Under the pieces are notes generated by a model that saw only the letters and a list, made by a program, of their open reading frames with translations, did no database searches and was not told the origin of the DNA. 64,000 nt of DNA. Origin: Eleusine coracana subsp. coracana (Eukaryota > Streptophyta > Magnoliopsida > Poales > Poaceae). Of this stretch, positions 33,922 to 46,200 are shown piece by piece (position 1 is the first letter of the stretch; each line of letters starts with the position of its first letter). The translations under genes and the position numbers were made by a program. The stretch spans positions 30,773,069 through 30,837,068 of the forward strand of contig CM064434.1 of assembly GCA_032690845.1 (NCBI GenBank). The letters are read 5' to 3'.

Positions 33922-34311
33922 ATGGAGCAACCTTCTATCCAATCCTTTTCTGCTCCAAAGGGCGAGTTCCTTGAGCCACCGCCGTCCGCGGACCCAATTC
34001 GTACTTCTGGCTATGAACTTCACCCTGGCTTTATAGCCATCGTTCAGGAACAATATTTTTCTAGTTTAGATAGTGAAAACCCATACCATCACCTACGAGA
34101 ATTTGAGCAACTATGTTCGTGCCTTTCTATAAAGGGCATGACATAGGAAACTCTAAAGTGGAAATTGTTTCCCTTTTCCCTCATGGAGAGGGCGAAACAA
34201 TGGTACACTCGTACTGTTAGGAGTGTAAATGGTGATTGGGAAGAACTTCGAGATAAATTTTGTCTCGCTTTCTTCCCTATGTCCCGTATTGTCTCCCTTC
34301 GTATGGAAATT
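33922..34311 (+). pseudogene. Duplicated start of the element C gag
   Basis: Same beginning as at 36764 (MEQPSIQSFSAPKGEF). It stops at the shared TAG and then runs into E flank at 34308-34311. It is a by-product of the tandem duplication. Confidence 0.88.
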
Positions 34312-34907
34312 ATGATTAAATTATGTCGGCATAGTTTATAGAAGGTACGAAACCGACTTGGATTCAATCTCTATGAGCTAAACTTGTAGGCCAAGCAAGG
34401 GACCCTGCATGGTGCACTACACTGGAGCTAGGAAAAGTAGAGCCATGTACCTTAGGATTTATCAAAGATGCATCATGGCTGCGCCGATCGGCGCACCAGG
34501 TTCGCTGATCGGTGCATCTCTGACGGTGATGAATATCGGTACAGTTATCAATTCATGTTATCTATCTTGACTCTATCCTTGGCTGCAATTTGTGTTCGTC
34601 TGGATTGGTTGATCTTATATGCACTTGTTTAATTGCTTAGAGGTACATCTAAGTATTTAGATGCTCTCTTAATTATGGTGATTAGGCCAGTGTTCAGATC
34701 TTGTATGAATCATGATTGCTTGATGATGCTAGGGTGTGGATTAGTTGTGACAGAGCTAAGCTTGCGCATCACTTTTAGATAGTCAAGTAGGGTTAAGATA
34801 CTCGCGTGATTAAGGGTTTTCTCTCCGCAGTGATAAATTGGGAGCCGCTCAGAAAGCAGGGTGGTCTTGCTCATCCTCGATGTTTACCGATTGTTTAAAC
34901 TGCCAAG

Positions 34908-36658
34908 TGTTGACGGTCCTTAAATGCCAAATTTGACTGTCAAATCCTTGCATAAACAACCTAAAAGGAATAAACAAACTATTGGTAGCAGTTTATTATT
35001 AACCATTTCTACGAGTTTTGGTGAGACTTGTGTTTGCAGGTATAAAAGTGCTAAAATATGCAAAAACATGAAGAAACGCTCCGCCGGCCGATCCTGTCGT
35101 AAAACAGCTGGCCGACAAGGTCGTATGAGGCTGAAATCAGGGCCGGCCAGGGTCGTGATGGCTGAAATCAGAACTTAGCCGACAAGGTCATATGAGGCTG
35201 AAATCAGGCACCTGGCTGGTTAAAATAGAGTCTCATCAGGTTGAACCATCCGACCCAGTTGACCCTGCAAAACACTCCATCATGAGGCCATTTTCCGTCC
35301 CCAGAATAAGGAGGGTAAAAGTGGAGAAATAAAGGAGGCATTCATGTGGCATAACTTGGACAAGTCAAAACATGACCCGGAGGGGGTCTGCACCTAAAAG
35401 GGGCTGCCACCTGACCTGCCAGGCCGCCAGGCCTGGGCTTGCCGCCCGGCAGGGTTTGCCGCCTGGCCTGGGTTGGCCACCCAGGGTTACCAGCCCATGA
35501 GGCCCATGAGGCTTACCGACACCAAAACGGAGATTTTGGGGGAAACCGACCAAGGAATTGCCATCAAGACAAGATCTGAGCCGTCCGAAGCGAGTCGGTT
35601 GGAAACCGAACAAATCTCGTGGCCGCCCGGCCTGCCCTTCCACCCGGCGGTGCATGCCGCCCGGCATGCCCGGCCGCCCGGCACAAGTGGCCGCCCGGCA
35701 TGCCCGGCCGCCCGGCACACGTGGCCGCCCGGCGGGGGAATTTTTGCCCACCGACTCTCCTCCACCTTGATATACCTGCCAAGTCTCTGCCACCTATAAA
35801 TAGAGGGGGAATTCGGCAGAAAAACAAAACACAAGAAGAAGATTTAGAGCTCCACTCAAAAGGTTTTAGCACTACCAAAGTGCTTAGAAAATAGGGAGAG
35901 AGTGAGGGAGAGTTAGGAGGAGGTCCAGGCTTGTCGGCGCCTTCTCCACACTTGTACCTCAACGGATGCTTTCCTTTCTTAGTAAGTATTCATGATCTTC
36001 CATTGGTATTTAAGTTTCCTTTTTAAGTAAGTTCTTTCCTTAGTTGCTTACGAGATCATCGTTCTACTTAGTTAGAGTATCATAGTCTTCTATAAGTGTG
36101 ACGTTGAGACTTTGATAGTAATTAATAGCATAGATGTGGTGTCTAGGCTAGAGGTTACCTTTATTTGCCGCGTGCCCCATGGTTTGTAGAGGTAGTCGGT
36201 AGGTGGTGACAGCCCTATCCAACCTTAGTAATCCTCCACGTTCAGGGACGTCGTAGAGCTATTGACCGGAGTCGCCTGTGGATGCAGGGGTAAGTCGGTG
36301 CCCGAAGTGAGCTTTTATAGACTGAACCTATCTTATTTTAGGATCTTTGACCATAGGAATCCTCTCTACCCTCTGCCTACCATATTCTTATTGTCCTTGG
36401 ACGGATTAGGATAGGAGATTAGTACACTCACGTTCCCTGAGATTCGATAACCTGGAACACTCCTAGGTGATGTGCTACATCGGTATCCATGCGCTTGCGG
36501 ATTTATCTGTGATCGTAAGAAATACCAATAAGCATTTATGGTGCCGTTGCCGGGGATAGTAATATTTCTGGTGCGACGCTAAGAAGTGTTAACAAGCATT
36601 TCTGGCGCCGTTGCCGGGGATAGTAATATTTCTGGTGTGACACTAAGAAGTGTCAACA
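34908..36658 (+). repeat. 5' LTR of element C, copy 2
   Basis: 1751 bp, near-identical to copy 1; this copy is next to the rest of the element. Differences include G/A changes in the CCGCCCGGC tract and in CA(T/C)GTTCAGGG. Confidence 0.93.
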
Positions 36659-36666
36659 AGCATTTC

Positions 36667-36684
36667 TGGCGCCGTTGCCGGGGA
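36667..36684 (+). promoter_or_regulatory. Primer binding site of element C (tRNA-Asp type)
   Basis: TGGCGCCGTTGCCGGGGA, the primer site usual for Athila elements, 8 bases after the LTR end. Confidence 0.9.
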
Positions 36685-36763
36685 ATGGTTGTTGTTCTAT
36701 CTTTAATCCTTTTTTGTCCTCATACCCTTTTTATCTTTCTTTATATCTTTCCCCATTTCTACA

Positions 36764-38396
36764 ATGGAGCAACCTTCTATCCAATCCTTTTCTGCTCCAA
36801 AGGGCGAGTTCCTTGAGCCACCGCCGTCCGCGGACCCAATTCGTACTTCTGGCTATGAACTTCACCCTGGCTTTATAGCCATCGTTCAGGAACAATATTT
36901 TTCTGGTTTAGATAGTGAAAACCCATACCATCACCTACGAGAATTTGAGAAACTATGTTCGTGCCTTTCTATAAAGGGCATGACATAGGAAACTCTAAAG
37001 TGGAAATTGTTTCCCTTTTCCCTCATGGAGAGGGCGAAACAATGGTACACTCGTACTGTTAGGAGTGTAAATGGTGATTGGGAAGAACTTCGAGATAAAT
37101 TTTGTCTCGCTTTCTTCCCTATGTCCCGTATTGTCTCCCTTCGTATGGAAATTCTTGGTTTTCGCCAGAATGAGAAGGAATCTTTAGGTGCAGCCTAGGC
37201 TAGGCTTAATTTGCTATCCAAATCCGGACCCAACCTTGCCATTCCTGAGCCGATGTTGCTATAACATTTTCATGAGGGTTTGAATAAGGAAGCTACCCTA
37301 TACCTCGACATTGCCGCTGGAGGATCGTTTGTCCACAAGACCATGATGGAAGGAAGAGAAATCCTAGACCGTATTCTAGAAAACACTTCCTTCCTTTCTG
37401 ATCACGCCGAACCCCTCCAGGAGGAAGCCAAGTCGAGCCATGAGGAACTCTTAATAGCTGAATCCAACCCCATTCCTTGCATACCCCAAGATTCGACCAT
37501 TGAGCCCTCACCCGAACCAGGAACACCTAGGGAAAAAGAAATTCAACCCTTAGAATTCCCATTTGACTTTGAGGAAGATATTTTTGAAGATTATGGAAAC
37601 ACCTCAAGGTATTGTTGCCAAAAGAAACCCCCGACTCCTGTCTCTCCTCCTGAGCCACTTGAAGAGGCATTCCTCCAAGAGACGGTGAAGGAGTTAACTT
37701 CAATTATGAGAGAAGAATGGTTGCGAGAGGTTGAGCTATCCTCTAAAGTAATTCGAAGTTGCTCTCCCTCTTCAACTATTCGATGCAACATTAGAGGAGT
37801 CACGGTGGAAGTTCTTTATAATCCCACTATTGGTGCCAACATAGTTTTTAGTGTCTTTGCATTTGACATTTTGGGCGATATGCCATTGGCACCAACTAGT
37901 AAATCCTTCAAGAGCCCCTTTGGCCCTATTTTAGAAGGATACGGGATTTTGCAAGATGTGACAGTAAGGCACACAAACGTCGAGGCTGTCCTAGACTTCC
38001 ATGTCTTTGACATTCAGGATTTTGATGTCTAAATCGGACATCCTATTGAGAAATTACTCATGGATGTACCGATGCTTGGAAGTCTCAACGTAAAACTAGG
38101 GAGGGAAAAGTTTTCTATGCCGATCTCCCGATCAAGGAACTCCCTACCAGATCCTTCCCCCGAGGAAGAGCCAATCGAGGAAGTAATGGCTATTCTTCAA
38201 TTTGATTATCCTGAACCCCTTCTAGAAAGAGATGCTAAAGAGTTTATCCAAGAGGAGGATAAGTTTCAGGAGACAATTGAGCTACCCATTGAAGAACCAC
38301 CATCACAACCTCCGATTGAACTTAAGCCCTTGCCTTCTGGCCTACGCTATGCTTTACTAAATGGCGACCTAGAAGCCCCCTGTTATCATAAGTGAC
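36764..38396 (+). pseudogene. Gag and protease region of element C
   Basis: Gag starts MEQPSIQSFSAP; conserved parts YHHLREFEKLCSCLSIKGM, LKWKLFPFSL, AKQWY and WEELRDKFCLAFFP fit Athila gag. Stops: 36986-36988, near 37196 and near 37261. 37280-38032 is open and contains the protease position, but where a retropepsin has D-T/S-G it reads NPTIGANIVF, so the catalytic Asp is not visible. The FHVFDIQDFDV block is normal, followed by a stop. 38060-38395 is an acidic linker to pol. Confidence 0.82.
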
Positions 38397-38429
38397 AGAC
38401 TATCTGAGGAAGAAACTATTAAACTTTTA

Positions 38430-41145
38430 GCCATCTAAGAAAAGCATCGTTTTGTCTTAGGCTACTCACTCCAAGACCTTAAGGGAATTAGTCCCGCTCT
38501 TTGCACCCATCGCATTCCTATTGATCCTGATAGCACACCTTCTAGGGAGCTTTAGAGGAGGCTAAATAATGCAACGAGAGAGGTTGTTAAGAAGGAGGTT
38601 TTGAAACTTTTGCACGCCGGGATAATTTATCCCGTTCCTCCTAGTGAATGGGTTAGCCCTGTGCAAGTAGTGCCTAAGAAGGGAGGCATGACGGTCGTTA
38701 GAAACAATAGAAATGAGTTGATCCCTCAACGCACCATCACAGGATAGAGGATGTGCATCGACTATCGGAGGCTCAACAAGGCAACAAAAAAGGATCATTT
38801 CCCGCTGCCCTTCATTGATGAAATGTTGGAGCGTCTTGCCAAGAATTCCTTCTTCTGTTTCCTTGATAGGTACTCTGGTTACCATCAAATTCCCATCCAT
38901 CCCGATGATCAAAATAAGACTATCTTCACCAGCCCTTACGGAACCTATGCCTATCGGAGAATGTCATTCGGGTTGTGTAATGCACCCGCTTCATTCCAAA
39001 GGTGCATGATGTTTATATTCTTGACATGATCGAAGAAATCATGGAAGTCTTCGTGGATGATTTCTCTGTTTATGGGAAAACTTTTGATCATTGTCTTGAG
39101 AACCTAGATAGGGTCTTACAAAGATGCCAGGAAAAGGACTTAGTACTTAATTGGGAAAAGTGCCACTTTATGGTCCAAGAGGGCATCGTCTTAGAACACC
39201 TTGTGTCCAAGAGGGGTATTGAGGCGGATAGAGCTAAGATCGAGGTCATAGAATGGCTTCCACCTCCGATTAATGTTAAGGGGATCCATACTTTCTTAGG
39301 ACATGCCGGGTTTTATCGGCGTTTTATCAAGGATTTTTCGCAAATCGCCAGACCCCTCACTAGTTCCCTTTGATTTCGATGATGAGTGCCTTTATTCCTT
39401 TAATATCCTTAAGAAGGCACTCATCTCAGCTCCAGTCATTCAACCCCCCGATTGGACACTGCCCTTCGAAATCATGTGTGATGCTAGTGACTATGCTGTT
39501 GGGGTTGTTCTTGGCCAAACCAAAGATAAGAAGCATCACGCCATAGCCTATGCTAGCAAGACCTTGACAGGAGCACAACTTAATTATGCCACTACAGAAA
39601 AAGAGCTCCTTGCCATTGTTTTTGCTATCGATAAGTTTAGGTCATACTTAGTAGGAGCAAAGGTTATAGCTCACACTGATCATGCTGCACTAAAATACCT
39701 GCTCACTAAGAAAGATGCTAAACCAAGGCTAATTAGATGGATTCTTCTACTCCAAGAATTTGACCTTGAAATTAGAGATAAGAAAGGAGTAGAGAATTCT
39801 GTTGCGGATCATTTGTGACGTATGCAAGTGACTAACATGCAGGAAATTCTGATAAATGACTTCCTCCGCGACGACATGCTACTGAAGGTGACAGACTCCA
39901 ACACATGGTATGCAGACATTGTGAATTTCATTGTTGCAGGGTATGTACCACCAGGGGAGAATAAGAAGAAGCTCATCTATGAGAGTCGACCTCACGTATG
40001 GGATGACCCGTACCTCTACAGAGTGTGTTCGGACGGGTTGCTAAGGAGATGTGTCCCAAGAATTGAAGACACCCAGATAATCGGGAAATGCCATGCATCT
40101 CCATATGGAGGCCACTTTGGTGCATTCTGCACCCAAGCGAAAATCTAGCAGAGTGGATTCTTCTGGCCATCAATGCATGAAGACACAAAAGAATTCATTC
40201 GAAGATGTCGGAATTGCCAGAAGCATGGAGGGATTACTGCTCGCAACGCAATGCCCCTAACATACATCCTTCAAGTGGAATTATTCGATGTATGGGGCAT
40301 TGACTTCATGGGACCGTTTCCAAAGTCCTATGATTGCGAGTACATCTTGGTGGCCGTTGAGTATGTATCCAAATGGGTAGAAGCAATACCATGCAGAGCT
40401 GCCGACTCCAAGCACGCCCGAAGAATGTTCCACGAGATCATCTTTCCTCGTTTTGGAACACCGCGGATGGTGATAAGTGACGGAGGGTCTCATTTTATTG
40501 ATAAGACCTTCCGGAACTTCTTAAGAGAGCTTGGAGTAAAACACAACATTGCAACTCCATACCACCCTCAGACAAGCGGGCAGGTAGAAACTTCAAATAA
40601 ATAGATTAAGAACATCCTGCAGAAGACCGTGAATGAGATGGGGAGTGGATGGAAGATGAAGCTACCAAATGCACTTTGGGCATATAGGACAGCATACAAA
40701 ACACCGATTGGTATGTCTGCCTTCCAGCTCGTATATGGAAAAACATGTCATCTACCAGTCGAGATGGAACATAGAGCACATTGGGCCATCCGGAAATGGA
40801 ACATGGATCTTAGGGAGGCCGGGAGACGTAGAAAAATACAGCTGTCCGAGTTAGAGGAATGGAGAGAGAAGGCTTACCATAGTGCCAAGATCTACAAGGA
40901 TAGAACCAAAAGATGGCATGACCGAAGGATCAAGCCTAAGGAGTTCAAGCCAGGCGACAAGGTGTTGCTCTTCAACTCCAGAGTCAAGTTGTTTGGTCAT
41001 GGGAAGCTTCAGAGTAAATGGGAAGGACCATTCACCGTCTGCATCACATGGAGCAATCACACTCCAAGATGATGGAGGGAACCAGTTTAAAGTAAATGGT
41101 CATTGTTTAAAAGTCTTCCTAGAGCCAGATGACAACGAAGCCAGG
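38430..41145 (+). pseudogene. Pol of element C: RT, RNase H, integrase
   Basis: RT: HRIPIDPDS, MCIDYRRLNKATKKDHFPLP, FLDRYSGYHQI, MSFGLCNAPASFQRCM and active site VFVDDFSVYG, typical of Athila. RNase H: CDASDYAVGVVLGQ, TTEKELLAIVFAIDKF, HTDHAALKYL. Integrase: H-H plus CRNCQKHGG zinc part, WGIDFMGPF, VISDGGSHF and QTSGQVETSNK, so the D, D, E residues are all present. Damage: TAG near 38554 and 38746, a frame change at about 39005-39030, another near 39370, TGA at 39816-39818, TAG at 40146-40148 and 40602-40604, and a frame change near 41045 before the HGAITLQDD end. No chromodomain. Confidence 0.88.
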
Positions 41146-42523
41146 TACAAGAACAAGTGTGGGGGAGGCTTCTCAGGCTTTTCAATGTGCAAACAATAGA
41201 AGTCAACATCATGAGAAAGAGCGTGGCGTCCAGGCACATCCCAACTTCCACCCTCTTCAATATGATGGTTTGCGCACTTAATTCCTTCACCTCCTTGTTT
41301 TGCAAGTTAAGATTATTGACTCTATCAATCATAAAAATTTAACTTGAAAAAATTAAAATGAACCTTGTGGAACCCTCATTTTATTTCATGCTTCTATTTG
41401 GTGGGCTTGCAGGCTCCTTATTCCTAGTTCATAAACCTATTACTTGTGAACTACATCTTTAGGAAAGCATGTCACCAAGGTAGTTGATGCATGAGATATG
41501 GTTTGACGACATGAATCTTTCTCTTATGCTTGATATGCTTGGGAATTTTTCTTATGAAATAAATCAAAAAAATTAAAATCAATAGCTTGACTCCTCAATG
41601 ATTATATCTTCCTACCAAAGCCATATGATGAACTCATTGAAAATCTTATGCATATGCTACTTGTTGTTTCATTGAACTTTGTCAAATTGTTGTGACCCTT
41701 GTGAGTTACTATTTATGACTTTTTGATCAAGATTTTATACGCACCACTTTGCTAATACTTCTTCACTGGAAGTTAGCACCACCATATCCATCATCTATGT
41801 GCTATTTCTTCTATACTGGAAGATAGCAATTCCATGTCATCATCCATCTATTAAATAAAGTACTCCATCATATTCTGATAGACTCCCTCTCCAAATAGCC
41901 TTGTAAAAGTGACATGGGCTATTCATGATTCAAAAAAAAAGGTGAAAAATAGAGAAAGAATTAGCCCATGTTCTAATACGCCTATCCAATAGAAGGGAGG
42001 GAACATCTTAAAAGAAAAGAGAGTATTCACATTCAGTCATTTTCCATCCACATATCCACATGTACACATGCTTGATCAAAAGTTCATGAATTATTCTCCA
42101 TGGATCCAGTTTTTGACTTAGTAATATATGAGACACAAGTATGCCTCCCTTTTATCCCTACCTTGAGCTCCACATAAAGCCATATTTAGAAGTAGGATGA
42201 AAAGAGGCAACGTCAAATGCCATGGTGAGGAATCTTACACATTGAGCGATTTGAGAGAATCATTTGAGGAGTACAGTTATGATTTGTTTTGAAAATCTTT
42301 TCAAAAACCCAAGCTACATAGTAGAACGAGTGAAGAAGATTGGAGTCCAGACCATTCCATTCCTCAACCACCCATGGTAATATGATAGTTACTTCAAAAG
42401 TTCATGGGTACAGGTATGACATGGGATAATTTGCATGCTAGCATCATACCAACTAATGTTATGATCCACCTTAGTCTTCAACCTTTACTCGAGGACGAGC
42501 AATGGCTAAGTGTGGGGGAGTGT
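41146..42523 (+). other. Non-coding 3' region of element C with two polypurine tracts
   Basis: AAGTGTGGGGGAG occurs just after pol (41155-41167) and again directly before the 3' LTR (42508-42520). Athila elements often have an env-like ORF here; I see none, only short AT-rich frames. Confidence 0.75.
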
Positions 42524-44219
42524 TGTTGATGGTCCTTAAATGCCAAATCTGACTATCAAATCCTTGCATAAACCATTTCCATGAGTTTTGGTGAGACATG
42601 TGTTTGCAGGTATAAAAGTGCTAAAATATGCAAAAACATGAAGAAACGCCCCATCGGCCGATCCTGTCGTAAAACAGCAGGCCGACAGGGTCATATGAGG
42701 CTGAAATCAGGGCCCGGTAGGGTCGTGATGGCTGAAATCAGAACTTAGCCGACAAGGTCATATCAGGCTGAAATCTGCCACCTGGCTGGCTAAAACAGAG
42801 TCTCATCAGGCCGAACCATCCGACCCTGCAAAACACTCCATCATGAGACCGTTTTCCGTCTCCGGACTAAGGAGGGTAAAAGTGGAGAAATAAAGGAGCA
42901 ATTCATGTGGCATAACTTGGACAAGTCAAAACATGACCCGGAGGGGGTCGACACCCGAAAGGGGCTGCCACCCGGCACAGGCCGCCGCCCGACCTGGGCT
43001 TGCTGCCCAGCAGGGTTTACTGCCCGGCCTAGCCTACCACCCAGCCTGGGTTGGCCACCCAGGGTTACCAGCCCATGAGGCCCATGAGGCTTATCGACCC
43101 CAAAACGGAGATTTCGGGGGAAACCGACCAAGGAACCACCATCAAGACAAGATCTGACCCGTCCGAAGCGAGTCGGTTGGAAATCGACCAAATTCCGTGG
43201 CCGCCCGGCATGGGCTGCCGCCCGGTGGTGCATGCTGCCCGGCATACCCGGCCGCCTAGCACACGTGGCTGCCCGACGTGGCCCGCCGCCCGGAGGGGGA
43301 ATTTTCGCCCATCGACTCTCCTACACCTTGAAGTACCCGCCAAGTCTCTGCCACCTATGAATAGAGGGGGAATTTGGCAGAAAAACAAAACACAAGAAGA
43401 AGATTTAGAGCTCCACTCAAAAGGTTTTAGCACTACCAAAGTGCTTAGAAAATAGGGAGAGAGTGAGGGAGAGTTAGGAGGAGGTCCGGGCTTGTCGACG
43501 CCTTCTCCACACTTGTACCTCAGCGGATGCTTTCCTTTCTTAGAAGGTATTCATGATCTTCCATTGTTATTTAAGTTTCCTTTTTAAGTAAGTTCTTTCC
43601 TTAGTTGCTTACGAGATTATCGTTCTACTTAGTTAGAGTATCATAGTCTTCTATAAGTGTGACGTTGAGACTTTGATAGTAATTAATTGCATAGACATGG
43701 TGTCTAGGCTAGAGATTACCTTTGTTTGCCAAGTGCCCCATGGTTTGTATAGGTAGTCGGTAGGTGGTGACAGCCCTATCCGGCCTTAGTAATCCTCCAC
43801 GTTCGGGTACGTCATAGAGCTGTTGGCCGGAGTCGCCTGTGGATGCAGGGGTAAGCCGGTGCCCGAAGTGAGCATTTATAGACTGAATCTATCTTATTTT
43901 AGGATCTTTGACCATAGGAATCCTCTCTACCCTCTGTCTACCATATTCTTGTTGTCCTTGGATGGATTAGGATAGGAGATTAGTACACACACGTTCCCTG
44001 AGATTCGATAACCTGGAACACTCCTAGGTGATGTGCTACATCGGTATCCATGCGCTTGCGGATTTATCTGTGACCGTAAGAAATACCAACAAGCATTTCT
44101 GGCGCCGTTGCCGGGGATAGTAATATTTCTGGTGCGACGCTAAGAAGTGTCAACAAGCATTTCTGGCGCCGTTGCCAGGGATAGTAATATTTTTGGTGTG
44201 ACGCTAAGAAGTGTCAACA
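42524..44219 (+). repeat. 3' LTR of element C
   Basis: 1696 bp. Begins TGTTGATGGTCC, ends GTGTCAACA, followed by CCAAG. Contains two primer-site-like units (44100-44117, 44164-44181). Lacks about 50 bp present in the 5' LTRs after CTTGCATAAAC. Confidence 0.93.
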
Positions 44220-44224
44220 CCAAG

Positions 44225-45074
44225 TAAGCTAGGATTAAGATGATAATGACTACTGCTTCAGTGCCGATCAGCACACCAGTTGTGCTGATCGGCACAACCT
44301 TTCTCTGACCGCTAGATGCATATAGGCTAACTCTAGGTGATACTCCTTGGTCGATGTGTATGGTCCTACTCCCCAAGCTTTGGATCAGGCACACTTTGGC
44401 TCAGGGAAGACTTCGCGCCAATCGGCGCAACCTCCAATTTCCATCGTCTTTTGATGCTCACGTATGTGTAATATGTACTTCATGATAGGATTGATTTGCT
44501 AGACGAAATAGTAAACTCTAAACACGGTTCTCTTCCGATCCCTATGGATTCGATTAAACCTTAGAATACTCTAAGGGAAAAAGTGCTACAATGTACACCG
44601 TCCTCTTGCGGTATATAAGTGGGTGCGTAGTAATGACCAACAAGCATCTTTTTCTGGCGCCATTGCCGGGGATCGACAACTCAAACCTGTTTAGGGGGAT
44701 CTATCTAGTTTATCAAATTAATCCTTTATCTTTTTATTGCACATACCCTGTTTTTCTTTGTTTGTGTGTCCATTGAATATCAGGAACAAAGGTAGACACA
44801 CAAGCTCGACTAGAGCATGGCGACATAGCTGCTTGCGCCGATTGGCGCAACCATGCGCCGATCGGCACGGCATCGATGCCAACGCCGACGACCTCGCTCT
44901 TCGTTGACTCTGTTGCTCCATAGCAGTAGGTGCTAACTCTGTTAGTAGCCCATCATCTGCTGTGGAGTCAATGTCCATGCAAGAGTTGCTTGTACCGATC
45001 GGCGCAACGCCCATGCCGATCGACACCTTGCCACTCCAAGAAAAGGGAGGTACGCTTCTTGTGTAAATATTTTT
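44225..45074 (+). other. Right part of element E: LTR end, primer site, leader
   Basis: 44225-44642 LTR, 44655-44672 tRNA-Asp-type primer site with one mismatch, then a leader with further CCGATCGGCGCAAC motifs near 44835, 44857 and 44996. No gag frame is recognisable before H begins. Confidence 0.65.
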
Positions 45075-45696
45075 TGTCGAGACTTAATCTCGGCAATAGA
45101 CATAGGGTAGTTCATCTATGTGGATTTATAGGTAGGACAGGGGTATGCGCAAGATTGAGAGACGATGGTAACACAAGATGCCGATTTAGACAGGTTCAGG
45201 CCTCCCGGAGGATAATAACCCTACGTCCTGTGTTCTGTGGTATTTGTATTCATATGTCTAGATTTAATGATCTAGACGAGAAGGGTAGACCTAGACGATG
45301 ATGTCTAGTTGTGTCTAATCTATGTCCTATGTGGGATCTATCTAATTGAACTTGTCTAATTGTTGACTTGTCCAATGCTATGGCTTGTCCCTTGAGGAGG
45401 ACCCCTGCCCCTCCTTATATATCCGGGGGGACAAGGTTACATGGCGGAGTCCTAGTCGGTCTACTTATCTTATCCTAGTAGGAGTCTACCTCTACTTTCC
45501 TTCTATGTGAGGTACCCCGATGGTAAGTATCATCGACAAGCCCATGAGAGTCTTGCAAGCTGGATGATAATCTTCAGTAGCTTCCCAACTGGTTCGTGCC
45601 ATATATAACGCTTCAGCTTTATATCAGTGAGCTTGTAAGAATCTCAAAGATCTAAAAATGTCCTCGAGAAATCAACTGGTGCACCGAGTAGGTACA
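45075..45696 (-). repeat. 3' LTR of element H
   Basis: 622 bp; inner end (minus strand) TGTACCTACTCGG lies 10-20 bp from the polypurine tract. Contains CCTTATATATCC, a TATA-like site with GC-rich flanks as in element A. Confidence 0.8.
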
Positions 45697-45859
45697 CCTA
45701 ATTAGGTTAGCCCCCGACTCTTGTATCATTTGGAAACTACAAATAATGCAAGAGTCCGAAACAAGAATAGTCGTGTTGGCTCTCTTTAAGGAAAAATCGC
45801 TCAAATCATCAAATCCGAGTGATAAATAATTCAGTAGAATGACATCAATAATTACCGAG

Positions 45860-46200
45860 TGATATATAATTCAAACGAGTGACTTCAATCACCACTGAGT
45901 GGTTGATGACTCAAACCAATGACTTCAATCATTGCCGAGTGCTATATTATATATTCGGGTGACATCAATCACAGCCGAGTGAACATAAGTTTATGACATC
46001 AATCATAGCCAAATGACATAGTCTTTGGCCGAGTGGCCTATGAGTGATATATGAATCAAATGGGTGACTTCAATCATAGTCGAATGATTATGTTCTAATC
46101 GGGTGACTTCAATCACAACCGAATGATCGAGGCTTTATGACATCAATCATAGCCAAGTACTAAGTTACCATGACTTCAATCATGATTAAGTAACCTTTCC
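45860..46200. repeat. Imperfect minisatellite, unit about 33-40 bp, in element H
   Basis: GAC(T/A)TCAATCA followed 3-4 bases later by CGA(G/A)TG recurs about eight times (for example near 45875, 45919, 45962, 46063, 46104). Spacing varies from about 33 to 75 bp. Confidence 0.8.

Larger units (their letters stand above)
31467..37153 (+). repeat. Tandem duplication, unit about 2.84 kb (E flank + C LTR + start of gag)
   Basis: 31471-34311 and 34312-37153 are near-identical direct copies; each holds about 600 bp of E flank, the full 1751-bp LTR of C and about 490 bp of the C interior. At the junction (34308-34311) gag sequence changes to E flank at a shared AATT. Both copies carry the same TAG stop in gag (34144-34146 and 36986-36988), so the duplication came after that mutation. 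Only a handful of base differences are visible. Confidence 0.92.
32066..44219 (+). mobile_element. Element C: Athila-like Ty3/gypsy element
   Basis: Perfect target duplication CCAAG at 32061-32065 and 44220-44224. LTRs begin TGTTGA and end GTCAACA, a 6-7 bp terminal inverted repeat. Content: 5' LTR twice because of the tandem duplication (32066-33816, 34908-36658), primer site, gag/protease (from 36764), pol to about 41145, a 1.4-kb non-coding 3' part with two polypurine tracts, 3' LTR 42524-44219. The 5' and 3' LTRs differ much more than the two tandem 5' copies, including a roughly 50-bp segment missing from the 3' LTR, so C is older than its duplication. All proteins are broken. Confidence 0.93.
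29940..45074 (+). mobile_element. Element E: Athila-like LTR sequence, interrupted by C and truncated by H
   Basis: Parts: 29940-32065 and 44225-45074. The right part ends an LTR at 44642 (CCAACA) and continues with a tRNA-Asp-type primer site (44655-44672, TGGCGCCATTGCCGGGGA) and a leader. The left part holds two related stretches: GCTTTATTG[T/C]AGAAACAGGT occurs near 30068 and 30922, and VVGCTTAG-like segments near 30750 and 31790 also match. So E is probably two related LTRs, one nested in the other. The junction near 30.8 kb is not resolved. No coding region remains. Confidence 0.6.

Noticed and set aside
41146..42507. env-like gene in element C
   Set aside because: No frame longer than a few dozen codons, no signal peptide or membrane segments in the region between pol and the 3' LTR.
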